Below, in pieces: positions 1-8,614 of a stretch of 64,000 nucleotides of DNA. Made by a program: the position numbers and the translations under genes. How positions within the stretch are numbered: the stretch's first letter is position 1; the number at the start of each line of letters is the position of its first letter. The stretch is from Roseibium sp. Sym1 (lineage in GTDB: Bacteria > Pseudomonadota > Alphaproteobacteria > Rhizobiales > Stappiaceae): contig NZ_CP114786.1 in the NCBI RefSeq assembly GCF_027359675.1, positions 806,001 to 870,000 on the forward strand, given 5' to 3'. The notes below the pieces were generated by a model that was not told the DNA's origin, did no database searches, and saw nothing but the letters and a program-made list of their open reading frames with translations.

Positions 1-2
1 AA

Positions 3-65
3 GCGGTGACGGACCACCTGGAGCGCCTGGTTTTCGATGAAATTCTTTCGTCTCTTGTATCGTGA
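3..65 (+). CDS. C-terminal tail of an upstream gene (partial)
   Basis: An open frame enters from the left edge and stops with TGA at 63-65, overlapping the start of the exporter gene by 29 bases. It reads AVTDHLERLVFDEILSSLVS and its third codon positions are mostly G or C, as in real genes here. It is too short to assign. The context (cyclic-peptide exporter, phosphopantetheinyl transferase) suggests the end of a peptide synthetase or siderophore gene, which is inference. Confidence 0.35.
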   Translation, partial: AVTDHLERLVFDEILSSLVS

Positions 66-1677
66 AGCGGGCGACAGCAGACGCATCTTCCTGCTTTTGT
101 CGCTGGTCCCGGGCCTGGTCATGGGGCTTGTGATCGCGGTTATCAACGCCACAACCAATTACCAGCAGACCGGCGGCCTTCAGTGGCAATATCTCGGCCT
201 GTTCGTGCTTGGCTGCACGACCGTCCTGTTCACGATGAACCGTGCGCTCAACATGGCCACGGCGATCATCGCCGACTATCTCTGCCGCCTGCGGATCAAG
301 GTCACCGCGCAGGTGCGCAACCTGAACCTTGCCGCCCTCGAGGAGATCGGTCTCAACCGGATCCGGGCCGCGGTCGGACGGGACCACCAGACCATCGAGG
401 AAACGGCGCCGGCCCTGGTAGGGCTGATCTATTTCGTGATGCAGCTGGTGATGTCCGCGCTCTATATCCTCTACCTGTCACCGCTGGCCTTCGCCGTCAC
501 CATCGCCTTCCTGGCCGGCGCCGTCTTCTTCTACCGCAAGAGCTACCGGGACGCGGAGGAGTTGTTGCGCCAGGCGAGCCTGAGCGAGCAGGCCTTCCAG
601 AACAGTTTCGAGAACATCCTGAGCGGCTTCAAGGAAGTGAAGCTGAACGCGCAGCGCAGCGACGATCTGTTCCATCACTACGTGGTGCCGCGCTCCGAAA
701 AGGTGGAAGAACTGCGGGTGGAATCCGGCAGGTCCTTCAATTACGGCCAGTCCGTGAGCGACGTCTTTTTCTATACGCTGATGGGAACCCTGGTCTTCGC
801 GATTCCGTTCTATGTCACCGACCTGTCGATCCCGGGCAAGATCGTCACCGTGATCGTCTTTGCCAGCGGAGCAATCACGTCGATCATCCGCATGCTGCCC
901 GTGGTGTCGCGGGCCAATCTCGCGGTGTCGAACATCGGGACGCTGGAGGCGCTTCTGGAAGACCATGCAGAAGCCGCCGAGGGCCGCCTCGAGGTCAAGC
1001 AGGCCAAGCTGAAACAGTCCCTGTCCCTGAAGAAGATCGCCTACACCTATCATAGCGAGAACGAGGATCGCCCGTTTTCAATCGGTCCCTGCGACCTGGA
1101 CATCACTTCCGGTGAGATGGTGTTCATTGTCGGCGGCAACGGCAGCGGCAAGTCCACGCTCGCCAAGATCCTGACCGGCCTCTACGAACCGAAGAGCGGG
1201 CAGCTGTCCTGGGACGGCAAGGTCGTGAAACCCGAGAACATCGACCAGTATCGCAGCCTGTTCGCCGTCATCTTTTCGGACTTCCACCTGTTCGACCGGC
1301 TCTACGGCGTGGACCTGTCGGACGAGCAGAAGCTGTACGACCTCCTGGAAGACATGCAGCTTGACGAGAAGGTCTACTATCGCAACAACCGCTTCAGCAC
1401 GACGAACCTGTCCACCGGACAGCGCAAGCGGCTCGCGATGGTGGTCGCGCTGCTGGAAGAAAGAGACATTTACGTCTTCGACGAATGGGCCGCCGATCAG
1501 GACCCGGAATATCGCCGCTGGTTCTACATGGAGTTCCTGGAGCGGCTCAAGAAAGAGGGTCGAACCGTTATCGCGATCACCCATGATGACCGGTATTTCG
1601 ACATTGCGGACAAGATCGTCTGGATGGAGGAAGGCAAGATCAGCAAGGTTTCCAAACCGGCGGAGACCGAAGCCTGA
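37..1677 (+). CDS. Cyclic peptide/siderophore ABC exporter, PvdE/SyrD type
   Basis: This 546-aa protein fuses a membrane domain (about residues 1-300, with hydrophobic helices near 15-35, 50-70, 125-165 and 245-290) to an ATP-binding domain. Walker A GGNGSGKST lies near residue 366, the signature LSTGQRKRL near 457 and Walker B YVFDEWAADQDP near 477. The FDEWAADQDPEYRR stretch and the LSTGQRK signature are typical of the PvdE/SyrD cyclic-peptide exporters, which move peptide siderophores or lipopeptides across the inner membrane. A phosphopantetheinyl transferase follows 35 bases downstream and a TonB system faces it, so siderophore export is the likely job. The substrate cannot be read from the sequence. 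Confidence 0.9.
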   Translation: MKFFRLLYREAGDSRRIFLLLSLVPGLVMGLVIAVINATTNYQQTGGLQWQYLGLFVLGCTTVLFTMNRALNMATAIIADYLCRLRIKVTAQVRNLNLAALEEIGLNRIRAAVGRDHQTIEETAPALVGLIYFVMQLVMSALYILYLSPLAFAVTIAFLAGAVFFYRKSYRDAEELLRQASLSEQAFQNSFENILSGFKEVKLNAQRSDDLFHHYVVPRSEKVEELRVESGRSFNYGQSVSDVFFYTLMGTLVFAIPFYVTDLSIPGKIVTVIVFASGAITSIIRMLPVVSRANLAVSNIGTLEALLEDHAEAAEGRLEVKQAKLKQSLSLKKIAYTYHSENEDRPFSIGPCDLDITSGEMVFIVGGNGSGKSTLAKILTGLYEPKSGQLSWDGKVVKPENIDQYRSLFAVIFSDFHLFDRLYGVDLSDEQKLYDLLEDMQLDEKVYYRNNRFSTTNLSTGQRKRLAMVVALLEERDIYVFDEWAADQDPEYRRWFYMEFLERLKKEGRTVIAITHDDRYFDIADKIVWMEEGKISKVSKPAETEA

Positions 1678-1712
1678 CTTACACGGTTCCGGGCAGCTCC
1701 CTGCGAGGCGAC

Positions 1713-2414
1713 GTGCAATACGTCAAGGTGACCATTCTTCAGACCGACCGATGCGGCTCAGGCGATGTCGATGCGGCGTTGACCGTCCTGTCCGCGGAAG
1801 AGCTCGATCGCTACAGGAAGTTCCATTTCGCCGAGGATCGCAGGGACTATGCGCTTGCCCATGCCCTGCTGCGGCGGACCCTGAACCTGCTTGAGCCTGC
1901 GACGGATGCACAATCCTGGCAGTTTGACGCCGACGGCACCGGCAAACCGCGGATCAGCGGGCGGCCCAACCTGGACTTCAGCCTGACACATGCGAGAGGG
2001 CTGGTGGCCTGCGCCGTCACCAATGCGGGCCAGGTCGGGATCGACGCCGAAACGGAACAGCGGGCGGTCGACGTCGACCTGTTGGCGGGCGAGGTCTGTT
2101 CGCCATCGGAACAGCGCGCGCTGGCCGGCATGGCCGCCCGGGGCCGCACGGCGCGGTTTCTCGATTTCTGGACCCTGAAGGAAGCCTTTCTGAAAGCAAC
2201 GGGCATCGGCGTTGCCACCGATCTGGCCGCGGTCGGGTTCGGCATCGGGACCGATGACCGCATCACGGCAGACTTTCCGCCGAATCTGCGACAGCCCTCC
2301 TTTTCCTTTCGTCTTTGCAGAACCGGCACGGGCGGGCGCATCGCCCTGGCAGTGAGCGGTGACCTGCAGGCGCAAGATGCCGAGATGACGCGTGTGGCAA
2401 GGTGGGACGAATAA
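1713..2414 (+). CDS. 4'-phosphopantetheinyl transferase, Sfp type
   Basis: This 233-aa protein carries the two signature blocks of Sfp-type transferases: VGIDAETEQ near residue 108, with the Mg-binding acidic residues, and FWTLKEAFLKATG near 152. The family loads the phosphopantetheine arm of CoA onto carrier domains of peptide or polyketide synthetases. The start is a GTG; no better ATG lies in frame before the conserved region. It follows the exporter on the same strand and is probably in its operon. The likely clients are carrier domains of a synthetase left of this window. Confidence 0.88.
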   Translation: MQYVKVTILQTDRCGSGDVDAALTVLSAEELDRYRKFHFAEDRRDYALAHALLRRTLNLLEPATDAQSWQFDADGTGKPRISGRPNLDFSLTHARGLVACAVTNAGQVGIDAETEQRAVDVDLLAGEVCSPSEQRALAGMAARGRTARFLDFWTLKEAFLKATGIGVATDLAAVGFGIGTDDRITADFPPNLRQPSFSFRLCRTGTGGRIALAVSGDLQAQDAEMTRVARWDE

Positions 2415-2434
2415 AGCCGGCATCCAGGGCCGCT

Positions 2435-3556
2435 CTACCGGCTGAACCGCACCGGCACCTGCAGGCTCATTCTTGAAACGGAAAGGTCGCCCGGAAATTT
2501 CGGCATGGGCGACGCACGGCGCACCATGTCCAACGCAGCCTGATCGAGAACGGCATGTCCTGAAGATCTGGTGAGGCGGATCGCCGACACGGACCCGCTG
2601 CGGGAAATGGTGAAGGCGACATGTGCGGTGCCCTCGAGATTGTTGCGACGCGCCTGGCGCGGGTAGCGCTTCGCACGGCGCAACCTGACCACCACCTTGC
2701 CCTTGTAATCCGACGCTGCCGCGCTGCCGCCATCTCTGGATTTGGCCGTCTTGCGGCCGTTGGCATTGGAGCGGGCGGTTTTGCTGTTCACCTGCTCCCC
2801 GCCTTTGCGGGTACTGGCTTCCGCGCCTTTTCTCCGGGCGGTCCAGAGTTTCTTGTCCGGCGTCTTGCCTGGCCCGGTCTTGCGCACAGGCGGCTTTGGC
2901 TTCGTCCGTGGCGTATGTGTCACCTCTGCCAGCGGATCCTCGGCCGACGGCCCCGCTTCCGTCTCCTGCGGGACCGGTTTGGCGATCATCTCCGGGTTCA
3001 CCCGGGCAATCGCGGTCGGCGCCTGAACCGGTCGCTGTTCGACAGGCCTGGCGGGCTCAGGCGCCACCGATCCCTCAAGTCGGGCCGTTTCAACCGATGG
3101 GGTTGTCGGGACAGGTTTCAGGGCTTCAGGCAGGAGGGGCTGGACAGGCTCTGCCGCGGTGACCGGTTCGCTCCCGGTCACGCCTTCTTTGACAGGAACT
3201 TCCGCAATGGACGCAGAGGTCTTGATCGGAACTTGCGCCGCGACCGGTTGAACCGGCATGGCCTTCACGTATGTCACCTGCTTGCCGGGCGCGATCTCGG
3301 ACGGTTCGTCCACCTCCCTGACCGGTTCGAGCGGGTCATTGGCCGGCTCGACCGGCTGCAACGGGCTGGTGTCCGCGACCACGTCTGCCTGTGCCCCTGC
3401 GACAAGGTCCTCGATCGAGCCGATCACGGAAACACCGCCACCTTCGGACGCGGCGATCGAAGCCTCGTCCGGTACCTTGGCGAAATACGCCGCGCCGGAG
3501 CCGTGCAGCACCACGGAGACGATGGCTCCGGCAGCCAGGTAACGCGGAAACCTCAC
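2435..3556 (-). CDS. tonB: Energy transducer TonB
   Basis: The 373-aa protein has one N-terminal membrane anchor (about residues 7-25), a long Pro/Val/Glu then Lys/Arg-rich periplasmic spacer (30-285) and a C-terminal TonB domain (about 290-373) with YPRQARRNNLEGTAHV and SGHAVLDQAALDMVRRASP. It couples the proton-motive force from ExbB/ExbD to outer-membrane receptors. The start is GTG and overlaps the stop of the preceding exbD (GTGA), so translation is coupled. The spacer is long for the family. It is the last gene of an exbB-exbD-exbD-tonB operon and converges on the transferase gene 20 bases away. Confidence 0.92.
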   Translation of the reverse strand: MRFPRYLAAGAIVSVVLHGSGAAYFAKVPDEASIAASEGGGVSVIGSIEDLVAGAQADVVADTSPLQPVEPANDPLEPVREVDEPSEIAPGKQVTYVKAMPVQPVAAQVPIKTSASIAEVPVKEGVTGSEPVTAAEPVQPLLPEALKPVPTTPSVETARLEGSVAPEPARPVEQRPVQAPTAIARVNPEMIAKPVPQETEAGPSAEDPLAEVTHTPRTKPKPPVRKTGPGKTPDKKLWTARRKGAEASTRKGGEQVNSKTARSNANGRKTAKSRDGGSAAASDYKGKVVVRLRRAKRYPRQARRNNLEGTAHVAFTISRSGSVSAIRLTRSSGHAVLDQAALDMVRRASPMPKFPGDLSVSRMSLQVPVRFSR

Positions 3557-3939
3557 GGCTCGCCTCGCCTCGTGATCAGGACGATTTCACGCCGGCCCGC
3601 CGCCTTCAGGTCGCCGAGGACCTTTTCCAGCGCGTCGGCCTTGAGATCGCCGTCGGCGGCAATCTTGACCGGTCCCTCGTCCTCTTTCCGAGCCAGCCAG
3701 TCCACGACCGGGATCTCCGCGTCACCGGCGAAGGTCCGGCCCTGGCCGTCAATGACGAGCGCGCCGGTCGAGCGGATGGTTTCGTCTTCCAGAATGTTCA
3801 GGGGTGGTGCGATCCGGCGGGCGTCGTCCCGGGCGAGCGACCCCGCGAACAGGAAGAAGATCAGCATCAGGAAGACGACATTGATCAAGGGGACCGTGTT
3901 TTCCTGCGGTTCCCGGTGCCGGGGCGGTTTCAAACGCAT
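3553..3939 (-). CDS. exbD: Biopolymer transport protein ExbD (second copy)
   Basis: The protein is 128 aa. It has a short cytoplasmic N-terminus, one membrane helix beginning PLINVVFLMLIFFLFAGS (about residues 16-34) and a periplasmic ExbD domain. The usual membrane aspartate of ExbD (D in LIDVIF) is N here (LINVVF), although it is present in the first copy. The start at 3939 is chosen because the family begins a few residues before the helix. It lies 4 bases after the first exbD and overlaps tonB by 4 bases. Two dissimilar ExbD proteins in one operon suggest a mixed complex. Confidence 0.85.
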   Translation of the reverse strand: MRLKPPRHREPQENTVPLINVVFLMLIFFLFAGSLARDDARRIAPPLNILEDETIRSTGALVIDGQGRTFAGDAEIPVVDWLARKEDEGPVKIAADGDLKADALEKVLGDLKAAGRREIVLITRRGEP

Positions 3940-3943
3940 CTTT

Positions 3944-4318
3944 CTACTTTCCCGTAACCAGAACGGTTCCGAGGCCGGTCCGGCGCGCAGCGGACATGAC
4001 GTCGACAACGTCCTGCACGCTTGCCCGCGGCCCTGACCAGATCGCAACAACGGTATCCGCATCCAGGTCCGACAGGCGGTGCGGCAGATCCGCCTTGACC
4101 AGGGGCAGGCCATTCAGGTCCAGCTTGTCGGCCGCATGAATGCGCAGGTAGGCCGGCCTTGCATCCACACCACCACCTAAGTTGCCGCTCGAGACGTCGA
4201 GTGACTGGTAGCGGGTGAAACTGGAAGCCAGCATGAAAAACAGGAGCAGCAGGAAAATGACATCGATCAGCGAGGTGAGACCGACTGCACGGCGCCTGTT
4301 TCCGGGTCTAAACCGCAT
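3944..4318 (-). CDS. exbD: Biopolymer transport protein ExbD (first copy)
   Basis: This 124-aa ExbD/TolR-family protein starts MRFRPGNRRRAVGLTSLIDVIF, with the conserved aspartate at the start of its single membrane helix (about residues 14-33) and a periplasmic domain ending in RRTGLGTVLVTGK. It forms the proton channel with ExbB that powers TonB. The ATG at 4318 lies 11 bases inside the end of exbB, so the two are translationally coupled. A longer open frame upstream is only the antiparallel shadow of exbB. Confidence 0.88.
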   Translation of the reverse strand: MRFRPGNRRRAVGLTSLIDVIFLLLLFFMLASSFTRYQSLDVSSGNLGGGVDARPAYLRIHAADKLDLNGLPLVKADLPHRLSDLDADTVVAIWSGPRASVQDVVDVMSAARRTGLGTVLVTGK

Positions 4319-5021
4319 GCCTCGGCTCCGTAGCCTCAAAGGGCAGGACCCGGGCGCCGCCACGTTCGGCGACCGCGCCAGTGAAGAACGCCGTGACCAG
4401 CGCTTCCATTTCCGACTGTTCCGTCTCGATGCGGCTGTCCAGCCAGCCGACGGCCGCGGAAACCGGGATGGCAATCGACAGGCCGACCGCCGTCGTCAGC
4501 AGCGCGACCCAGATCCCCCCGGCCAGAACCGACGGATCAACGGCGGCTCCGGCGCCCTGCATGGCCCGGAAGGCCTCGATCATGCCGAGTACGGTTCCGA
4601 GAAGTCCGATCAGCGGTGCGGTCTGAGCGATCATGTCCAATGGCCGCATGTAGGCGCGCAAGGTGTTGATCTTACCGACGCAAATACGTTCCACATCCTC
4701 TTTCAGAAGTGCCGTGTTGCCGTCGGCCCGGCCAGTTGCCTGGATCAGCTTGAGCATCAGGTCGGCGGCGATGGACTTGCCGGCTGCGGCGATGGTGGCC
4801 GCCTCTTGCGGGCGGCCTTCCAGCCACCGTGCCAATGCCTCGCGCGCGGATCCGAAACGGCCGACACCCAGAAATGCGAACTGAAGGACCTTGGCGCAAA
4901 TCAGCGCAACGGCGACCAGCGACAGGATCAGGAGCAACAGGACCACCGGTCCGCCCTGGTCGACAAGGCCGGCAAGAGGAGACAGGAACCGCGGCATCGC
5001 CGCCACAAGTGAATCAGGCAT
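4308..5021 (-). CDS. exbB: Biopolymer transport protein ExbB (MotA/TolQ/ExbB family)
   Basis: The protein is 237 aa with a hydrophobic helix near residues 24-50 (VVLLLLILSLVAVALICAKV) and the paired C-terminal helices of the family (TAPLIGLLGTVLGMIEAF near 135 and ALLTTAVGLSIAIPVSAAVGW near 175). ExbB is the scaffold and proton-channel subunit of the TonB motor in the inner membrane. The ribosome site before the ATG is weak. It follows a small exported protein 25 bases downstream and leads the exbB-exbD-exbD-tonB run. Confidence 0.9.
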   Translation of the reverse strand: MPDSLVAAMPRFLSPLAGLVDQGGPVVLLLLILSLVAVALICAKVLQFAFLGVGRFGSAREALARWLEGRPQEAATIAAAGKSIAADLMLKLIQATGRADGNTALLKEDVERICVGKINTLRAYMRPLDMIAQTAPLIGLLGTVLGMIEAFRAMQGAGAAVDPSVLAGGIWVALLTTAVGLSIAIPVSAAVGWLDSRIETEQSEMEALVTAFFTGAVAERGGARVLPFEATEPRHAV

Positions 5022-5046
5022 GTCATATCACCACAAACGTCGGATT

Positions 5047-5469
5047 TTACAGGATCAAATCAATTTCGGACCGCGAGGAGATATCAAGCAGTGGCAGGCA
5101 GTCCCTGCCGGCACCGCGCTCGATTTCGCAGGCCCTGACATCGTTCAGCAGGATGCGGGAAATGCCGGCGCAGCCTCCCTTGGCAACGTCATATTGGCGG
5201 ACACGGGTCTTGCCGGGAGGAAGCTCGCCAAAATCGACAGCCGCGTATCCGGACACGCCCTCGGACTTGTCGAACATGACCAGATCGAGGCCAAGCGCCA
5301 CAACGGCGTCCGGCAGATCGTTGCGGATGACGAAGGTCAGCCGGCAGGCCTCCCCAATTGTGGCCGTTTCATTGAGCTGTACCGTGATTGTTTCCGCCGG
5401 CCCGGCCGCGGACGGGACCGGGGACAGGCAGGTCAGTGCCACCAACGCCGGAACCAGTGATGCTTTCAT
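5047..5469 (-). CDS. Small exported protein of the exb/tonB operon, unknown function
   Basis: The protein is 140 aa with a cleavable signal peptide (MKASLVPALVALTCLSPVPSAAG, cut near residue 22) and four cysteines in the mature part (near residues 42, 99, 112 and 122), enough for two disulfides. The ORF is preceded by a purine-rich GAGGGGAAAG site. It is the first gene of the exbB-exbD-exbD-tonB run, 25 bases before exbB. I do not recognise the family. A periplasmic role connected with TonB-dependent uptake is inferred from position only. Confidence 0.75.
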   Translation of the reverse strand: MKASLVPALVALTCLSPVPSAAGPAETITVQLNETATIGEACRLTFVIRNDLPDAVVALGLDLVMFDKSEGVSGYAAVDFGELPPGKTRVRQYDVAKGGCAGISRILLNDVRACEIERGAGRDCLPLLDISSRSEIDLIL

Positions 5470-5790
5470 CCCTTCACTTTCCCCTCAGGAGCATTGCCGC
5501 GATGGGCGCAGACACTCGTCAGGCCAACAGCGTTGACGTCTGCCACCGGATTGGTCGCGCGGTTTCATGAGTGCTGGAGTGTTTTCAAGGCTGGGGCCAA
5601 GTGCGTCCCCGTGTTGAGGCGGACCCGTGCCCTGGCAATTTCGCTGCCGTTCGGCGTCCCCAACCGGGCCGCCCTTAAAAGCTGAGTTATATATTCATAT
5701 TTTTTTCGCCGCCGTCAACAGCAAGCTTCAAACCGACCAGAGGACATTTTCCGCGCTGGCAAAAAATCCTGTTCCGAACTGCGGCAGTCA
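5470..5790. other. Intergenic region upstream of the exb/tonB operon
   Basis: About 320 bases without a convincing gene. It should hold the promoter of the leftward exb/tonB operon. An AT-rich patch at 5676-5712 stands out against the high-GC surroundings. I could not recognise a clear Fur, RirA or iron-box operator by eye. Confidence 0.4.
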
Positions 5791-5829
5791 CAAAAAGAAA
5801 CCGGCGGCTCGGTGGGGACCGGCCGCCGG
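5791..5829 (-). terminator. Rho-independent terminator after the carboxynorspermidine synthase gene
   Basis: On the minus strand an 8-9 bp GC stem (CCGGCGGCC at 5829-5821 pairing with its complement at 5809-5801) is followed by TTTCTTTTTG. It sits 29 bases after the stop codon at 5858. Confidence 0.8.
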
Positions 5830-5857
5830 GTATCGCCTTGCAAAAACCGTGTCGCGT

Positions 5858-7096
5858 CTAGAACTCGATCGCCCGGTCGCCGTCTGAATCCTTGATACGG
5901 GTCGGCAGGCCGATCCGGTTCAGGATGCCGAGGAACGGATGCGGCGGCAGTTCCTCGACGTTGACCATCTTCTTCACGTCCCACTCGCCGGTGGCGATCA
6001 GCATCGCGGCCGCGACGGGCGGCACGCCAGCCGTATAGGAAATGCCCTGGCTGCCGACTTCCCTGTAGGCCTCAGCATGGTCGGCGACGTTGTAGATGAA
6101 CACCTCGTGCTCCTTGCCGTCCTTGATGCCCTTGACGAAGTCGCCGATGCAGGTCTTGCCTTCGTACTCGGGAGCCAGCGAGGACGGATCGGGCAGGCAG
6201 GCCTTGACCACTTTCAGCGGCACGACCTCAAGACCTTCCGCCGTGGTGACCGGATGTTCGGACAGGAGACCGATGTTCTTCAGCACGGTGAAGACATTGA
6301 TGTAATGCTCGCCGAAGCCCATCCAGAAACGCACATCCGCGCCGTCCATGTTCTTTGCCAGGGAATGCACCTCGTCATGGCCGCACAGATAGGCCATGCG
6401 CTTGCCGACCACCGGCAGATCGTATTCCTTGCCGATCTCGAACATCCGGTTTTCCTGCCATTCACCCTTCTGCCAGGAATAGACCGTGCCGGTGAACTCG
6501 CGGAAATTGATTTCCGGATCGAAATTGGTGGCAAAATACTGCTTGTGGCTGCCGGCATTGATGTCGACGATGTCGACCTCGGTGACCTTGTCGAGATAGT
6601 CGTCCTTGGCAAGACGGGCGAAGGCGTTGACCACACCGGGGTCGAAGCCGGCGCCCAGGATGGCGGTGACGCCGGCCTGTTCGCATTCGCCGGCCCGTTT
6701 CCACTCGTAATTGCCATACCAGGGCGGGGTTTCGCAGATCTTGCCGGGCTCCTCGTGGATGGCCGTATCGATATAGGCCGCCCCGGTCTTGATGCAGGCG
6801 CTGAGCACCGACATGTTCAGGAAGGCCGTGCCGACATTGATGACGATTTCGGAACCGGTCTTCCGGATCAGGTCCGCTGTCGCGTCGATGTCGAGGGCAT
6901 CGAGCTGATGTCCTTCCAGAACGCCCGGCTGCTTCAGCGCGTTTTTTTCATGCACGGTTTCGATGATCTTGTCGCATTTGGATTTCGTGCGCGAGGCGAT
7001 GTGAATATCGCCAAGCACATCGTTGTTCTGCGCGCATTTGTGCGCGACCACCTGGGCGACACCGCCGGCGCCGATGATGAGGACATTCTTTCTCAT
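5858..7096 (-). CDS. Carboxynorspermidine/carboxyspermidine synthase (saccharopine dehydrogenase fold)
   Basis: This 412-aa protein begins with an NAD(P)-binding GAGGVAQ loop (residues 8-14) and reads as a member of the carboxynorspermidine dehydrogenase family through its whole length, for example ILGAGFDPGVVNAFARLA near residue 145. The enzyme reductively condenses aspartate semialdehyde with putrescine or diaminopropane, giving carboxyspermidine or carboxynorspermidine in the cytoplasm. The decarboxylase for the next step lies 49 bases upstream on the same strand. A strong terminator follows. Together they make spermidine, norspermidine or related triamines without S-adenosylmethionine decarboxylase. 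Which triamine is made cannot be told from sequence. Confidence 0.9.
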   Translation of the reverse strand: MRKNVLIIGAGGVAQVVAHKCAQNNDVLGDIHIASRTKSKCDKIIETVHEKNALKQPGVLEGHQLDALDIDATADLIRKTGSEIVINVGTAFLNMSVLSACIKTGAAYIDTAIHEEPGKICETPPWYGNYEWKRAGECEQAGVTAILGAGFDPGVVNAFARLAKDDYLDKVTEVDIVDINAGSHKQYFATNFDPEINFREFTGTVYSWQKGEWQENRMFEIGKEYDLPVVGKRMAYLCGHDEVHSLAKNMDGADVRFWMGFGEHYINVFTVLKNIGLLSEHPVTTAEGLEVVPLKVVKACLPDPSSLAPEYEGKTCIGDFVKGIKDGKEHEVFIYNVADHAEAYREVGSQGISYTAGVPPVAAAMLIATGEWDVKKMVNVEELPPHPFLGILNRIGLPTRIKDSDGDRAIEF

Positions 7097-7145
7097 GGAA
7101 TCCCATACCTTCCTTGGAACTTGAGGGGTGTTCGGAGTTCAAGTT

Positions 7146-8243
7146 TCAGGACAGTGCTTGTTCGTAGTCCTGGTAGGTGAAGTCGCGGACGAGCGTGATC
7201 GTGCCGTCCAGTTCCTTCATCGCGATGGCCGGCATCTTCACGCCGTTGAACCAGTTTTTCTTGACCATCGTGTAGCCGGCCGCGTCCTGGATCGAGACCC
7301 GGTCACCTGTCCTGAGTTCCGCGGGAAAGCGGAACTCGCCGAAGATGTCCCCGGCAAGACAGGACTTGCCGCAGATCATGTAGGAATGGTCACCTTCGTT
7401 CGGCGCCACCTTGGCGCTTTCCCGGTAAATGAGCAAATCGAGCATGTGCGCTTCGATGGAGGCGTCGACGATCGCCAGGTTCTTGCCGTTGAACAGCGTG
7501 TCGAGCACCGTTGTCTCGAGCGTGGTCGAATTGGTGATCGAGGCTTCGCCCGGCTCCAGATAGACCTGCACGCCATATTTTTCCGAAAAGGCCTTCAGCC
7601 GGTCGGCAAACAGGTCCAGCGGATAGTTGTCGCCGGTGAAATGAATGCCGCCGCCGAGACTGACCCAGTCCGCCCGCTTCAACAGGGCGCCGAACTTCTC
7701 CTCGATGTCGCCCAGCATCCGGTCGAACAGCGCGAAATCGGCATTCTCGCAGTTGTTGTGGATCATGAAGCCGCTGATGCGGTCCATCACCTTTTCGACC
7801 CTTGTAACGTCCCACTCGCCCAGCCGGGAGTATGGGCGCGCCGGATCGGCGAGATCGAAGCTGGACGAGCTGACCTGCGGATTGAGACGCAGACCGCGCA
7901 CGATCCCCGCCGACTTGTCGGCAAAACGCTCGAGCTGGCCGATCGAGTTGAAGATGATCTTGTCCGCGTGGGAGATCACCTCGTCGATCTCGTAATCCGC
8001 ATAGGCGACCGAATAGGCGTGTGTCTCCTTGCCGAAACGTTCATGTCCAAGGCGCACCTCGTTCAGCGACGACGACGTCGTTCCGTCCATGTAGTCCCGC
8101 ATGAAATCGAAGACGCACCAGGTGGCAAAGCACTTCAGCGCCAGCAGAGCTTTCGCACCCGAGCGTTCACGCACATAGGCGATCTTCTCCAGATTGCGGC
8201 GCAGTCCGGCCTTGTCGATCAGGTAATAGGGTGTCTGGATCAT
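7146..8243 (-). CDS. nspC: Carboxynorspermidine/carboxyspermidine decarboxylase
   Basis: This 365-aa pyridoxal-phosphate enzyme belongs to the alanine-racemase-fold decarboxylases. The probable PLP lysine is K37 in ALLALKCFATW, the glycine-rich phosphate loop is SLGGGIHFTG, and the LEPGEASI and GKSCLAGDIFGEF blocks carry the C-terminal catalytic residues. It decarboxylates carboxy(nor)spermidine to the triamine. It is transcribed just before the synthase gene, and the pair is the standard alphaproteobacterial and Vibrio arrangement. It starts with ATG at 8243. Confidence 0.92.
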   Translation of the reverse strand: MIQTPYYLIDKAGLRRNLEKIAYVRERSGAKALLALKCFATWCVFDFMRDYMDGTTSSSLNEVRLGHERFGKETHAYSVAYADYEIDEVISHADKIIFNSIGQLERFADKSAGIVRGLRLNPQVSSSSFDLADPARPYSRLGEWDVTRVEKVMDRISGFMIHNNCENADFALFDRMLGDIEEKFGALLKRADWVSLGGGIHFTGDNYPLDLFADRLKAFSEKYGVQVYLEPGEASITNSTTLETTVLDTLFNGKNLAIVDASIEAHMLDLLIYRESAKVAPNEGDHSYMICGKSCLAGDIFGEFRFPAELRTGDRVSIQDAAGYTMVKKNWFNGVKMPAIAMKELDGTITLVRDFTYQDYEQALS

Positions 8244-8614
8244 GTCAGTTCAACGCCGCTGCCAAGTAGGTGCCGGCCACGGGGACCCGCACGCGTGAAA
8301 CCAATTTAGGGCACCGGTCGCGGATGCCGACCGCCCTGCCCCGGTGCCAGTGCCGGGCCACACAGCCGCATACGTCAAAATACGCGCCGAACCGGCCCCG
8401 GGTGCGACAGATAGCGTCTCAAGGCCGGTGTCAGCAAGGCGATGCAGAAAACTTTTCCGGTCCCCGCTGAACTCCGACGATCTGTGATCGAGGTCACTGG
8501 GGCCCCGACCGGCGGCGGGTAACCTGCACGCAGGTCAAGAATGGCGGCGCCGTGCGCACGCCAACCTGTTCCAGTGGGCTGAACGTATTACCGCGACCTG
8601 GAAAGGACCCGCCG
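8244..8614. other. Divergent intergenic region
   Basis: About 370 bases between the leftward polyamine genes and a rightward gene. The region is GC-rich and has no reading frame with a usable start and ribosome site. It presumably carries two divergent promoters, but I recognise no specific site. Confidence 0.4.
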
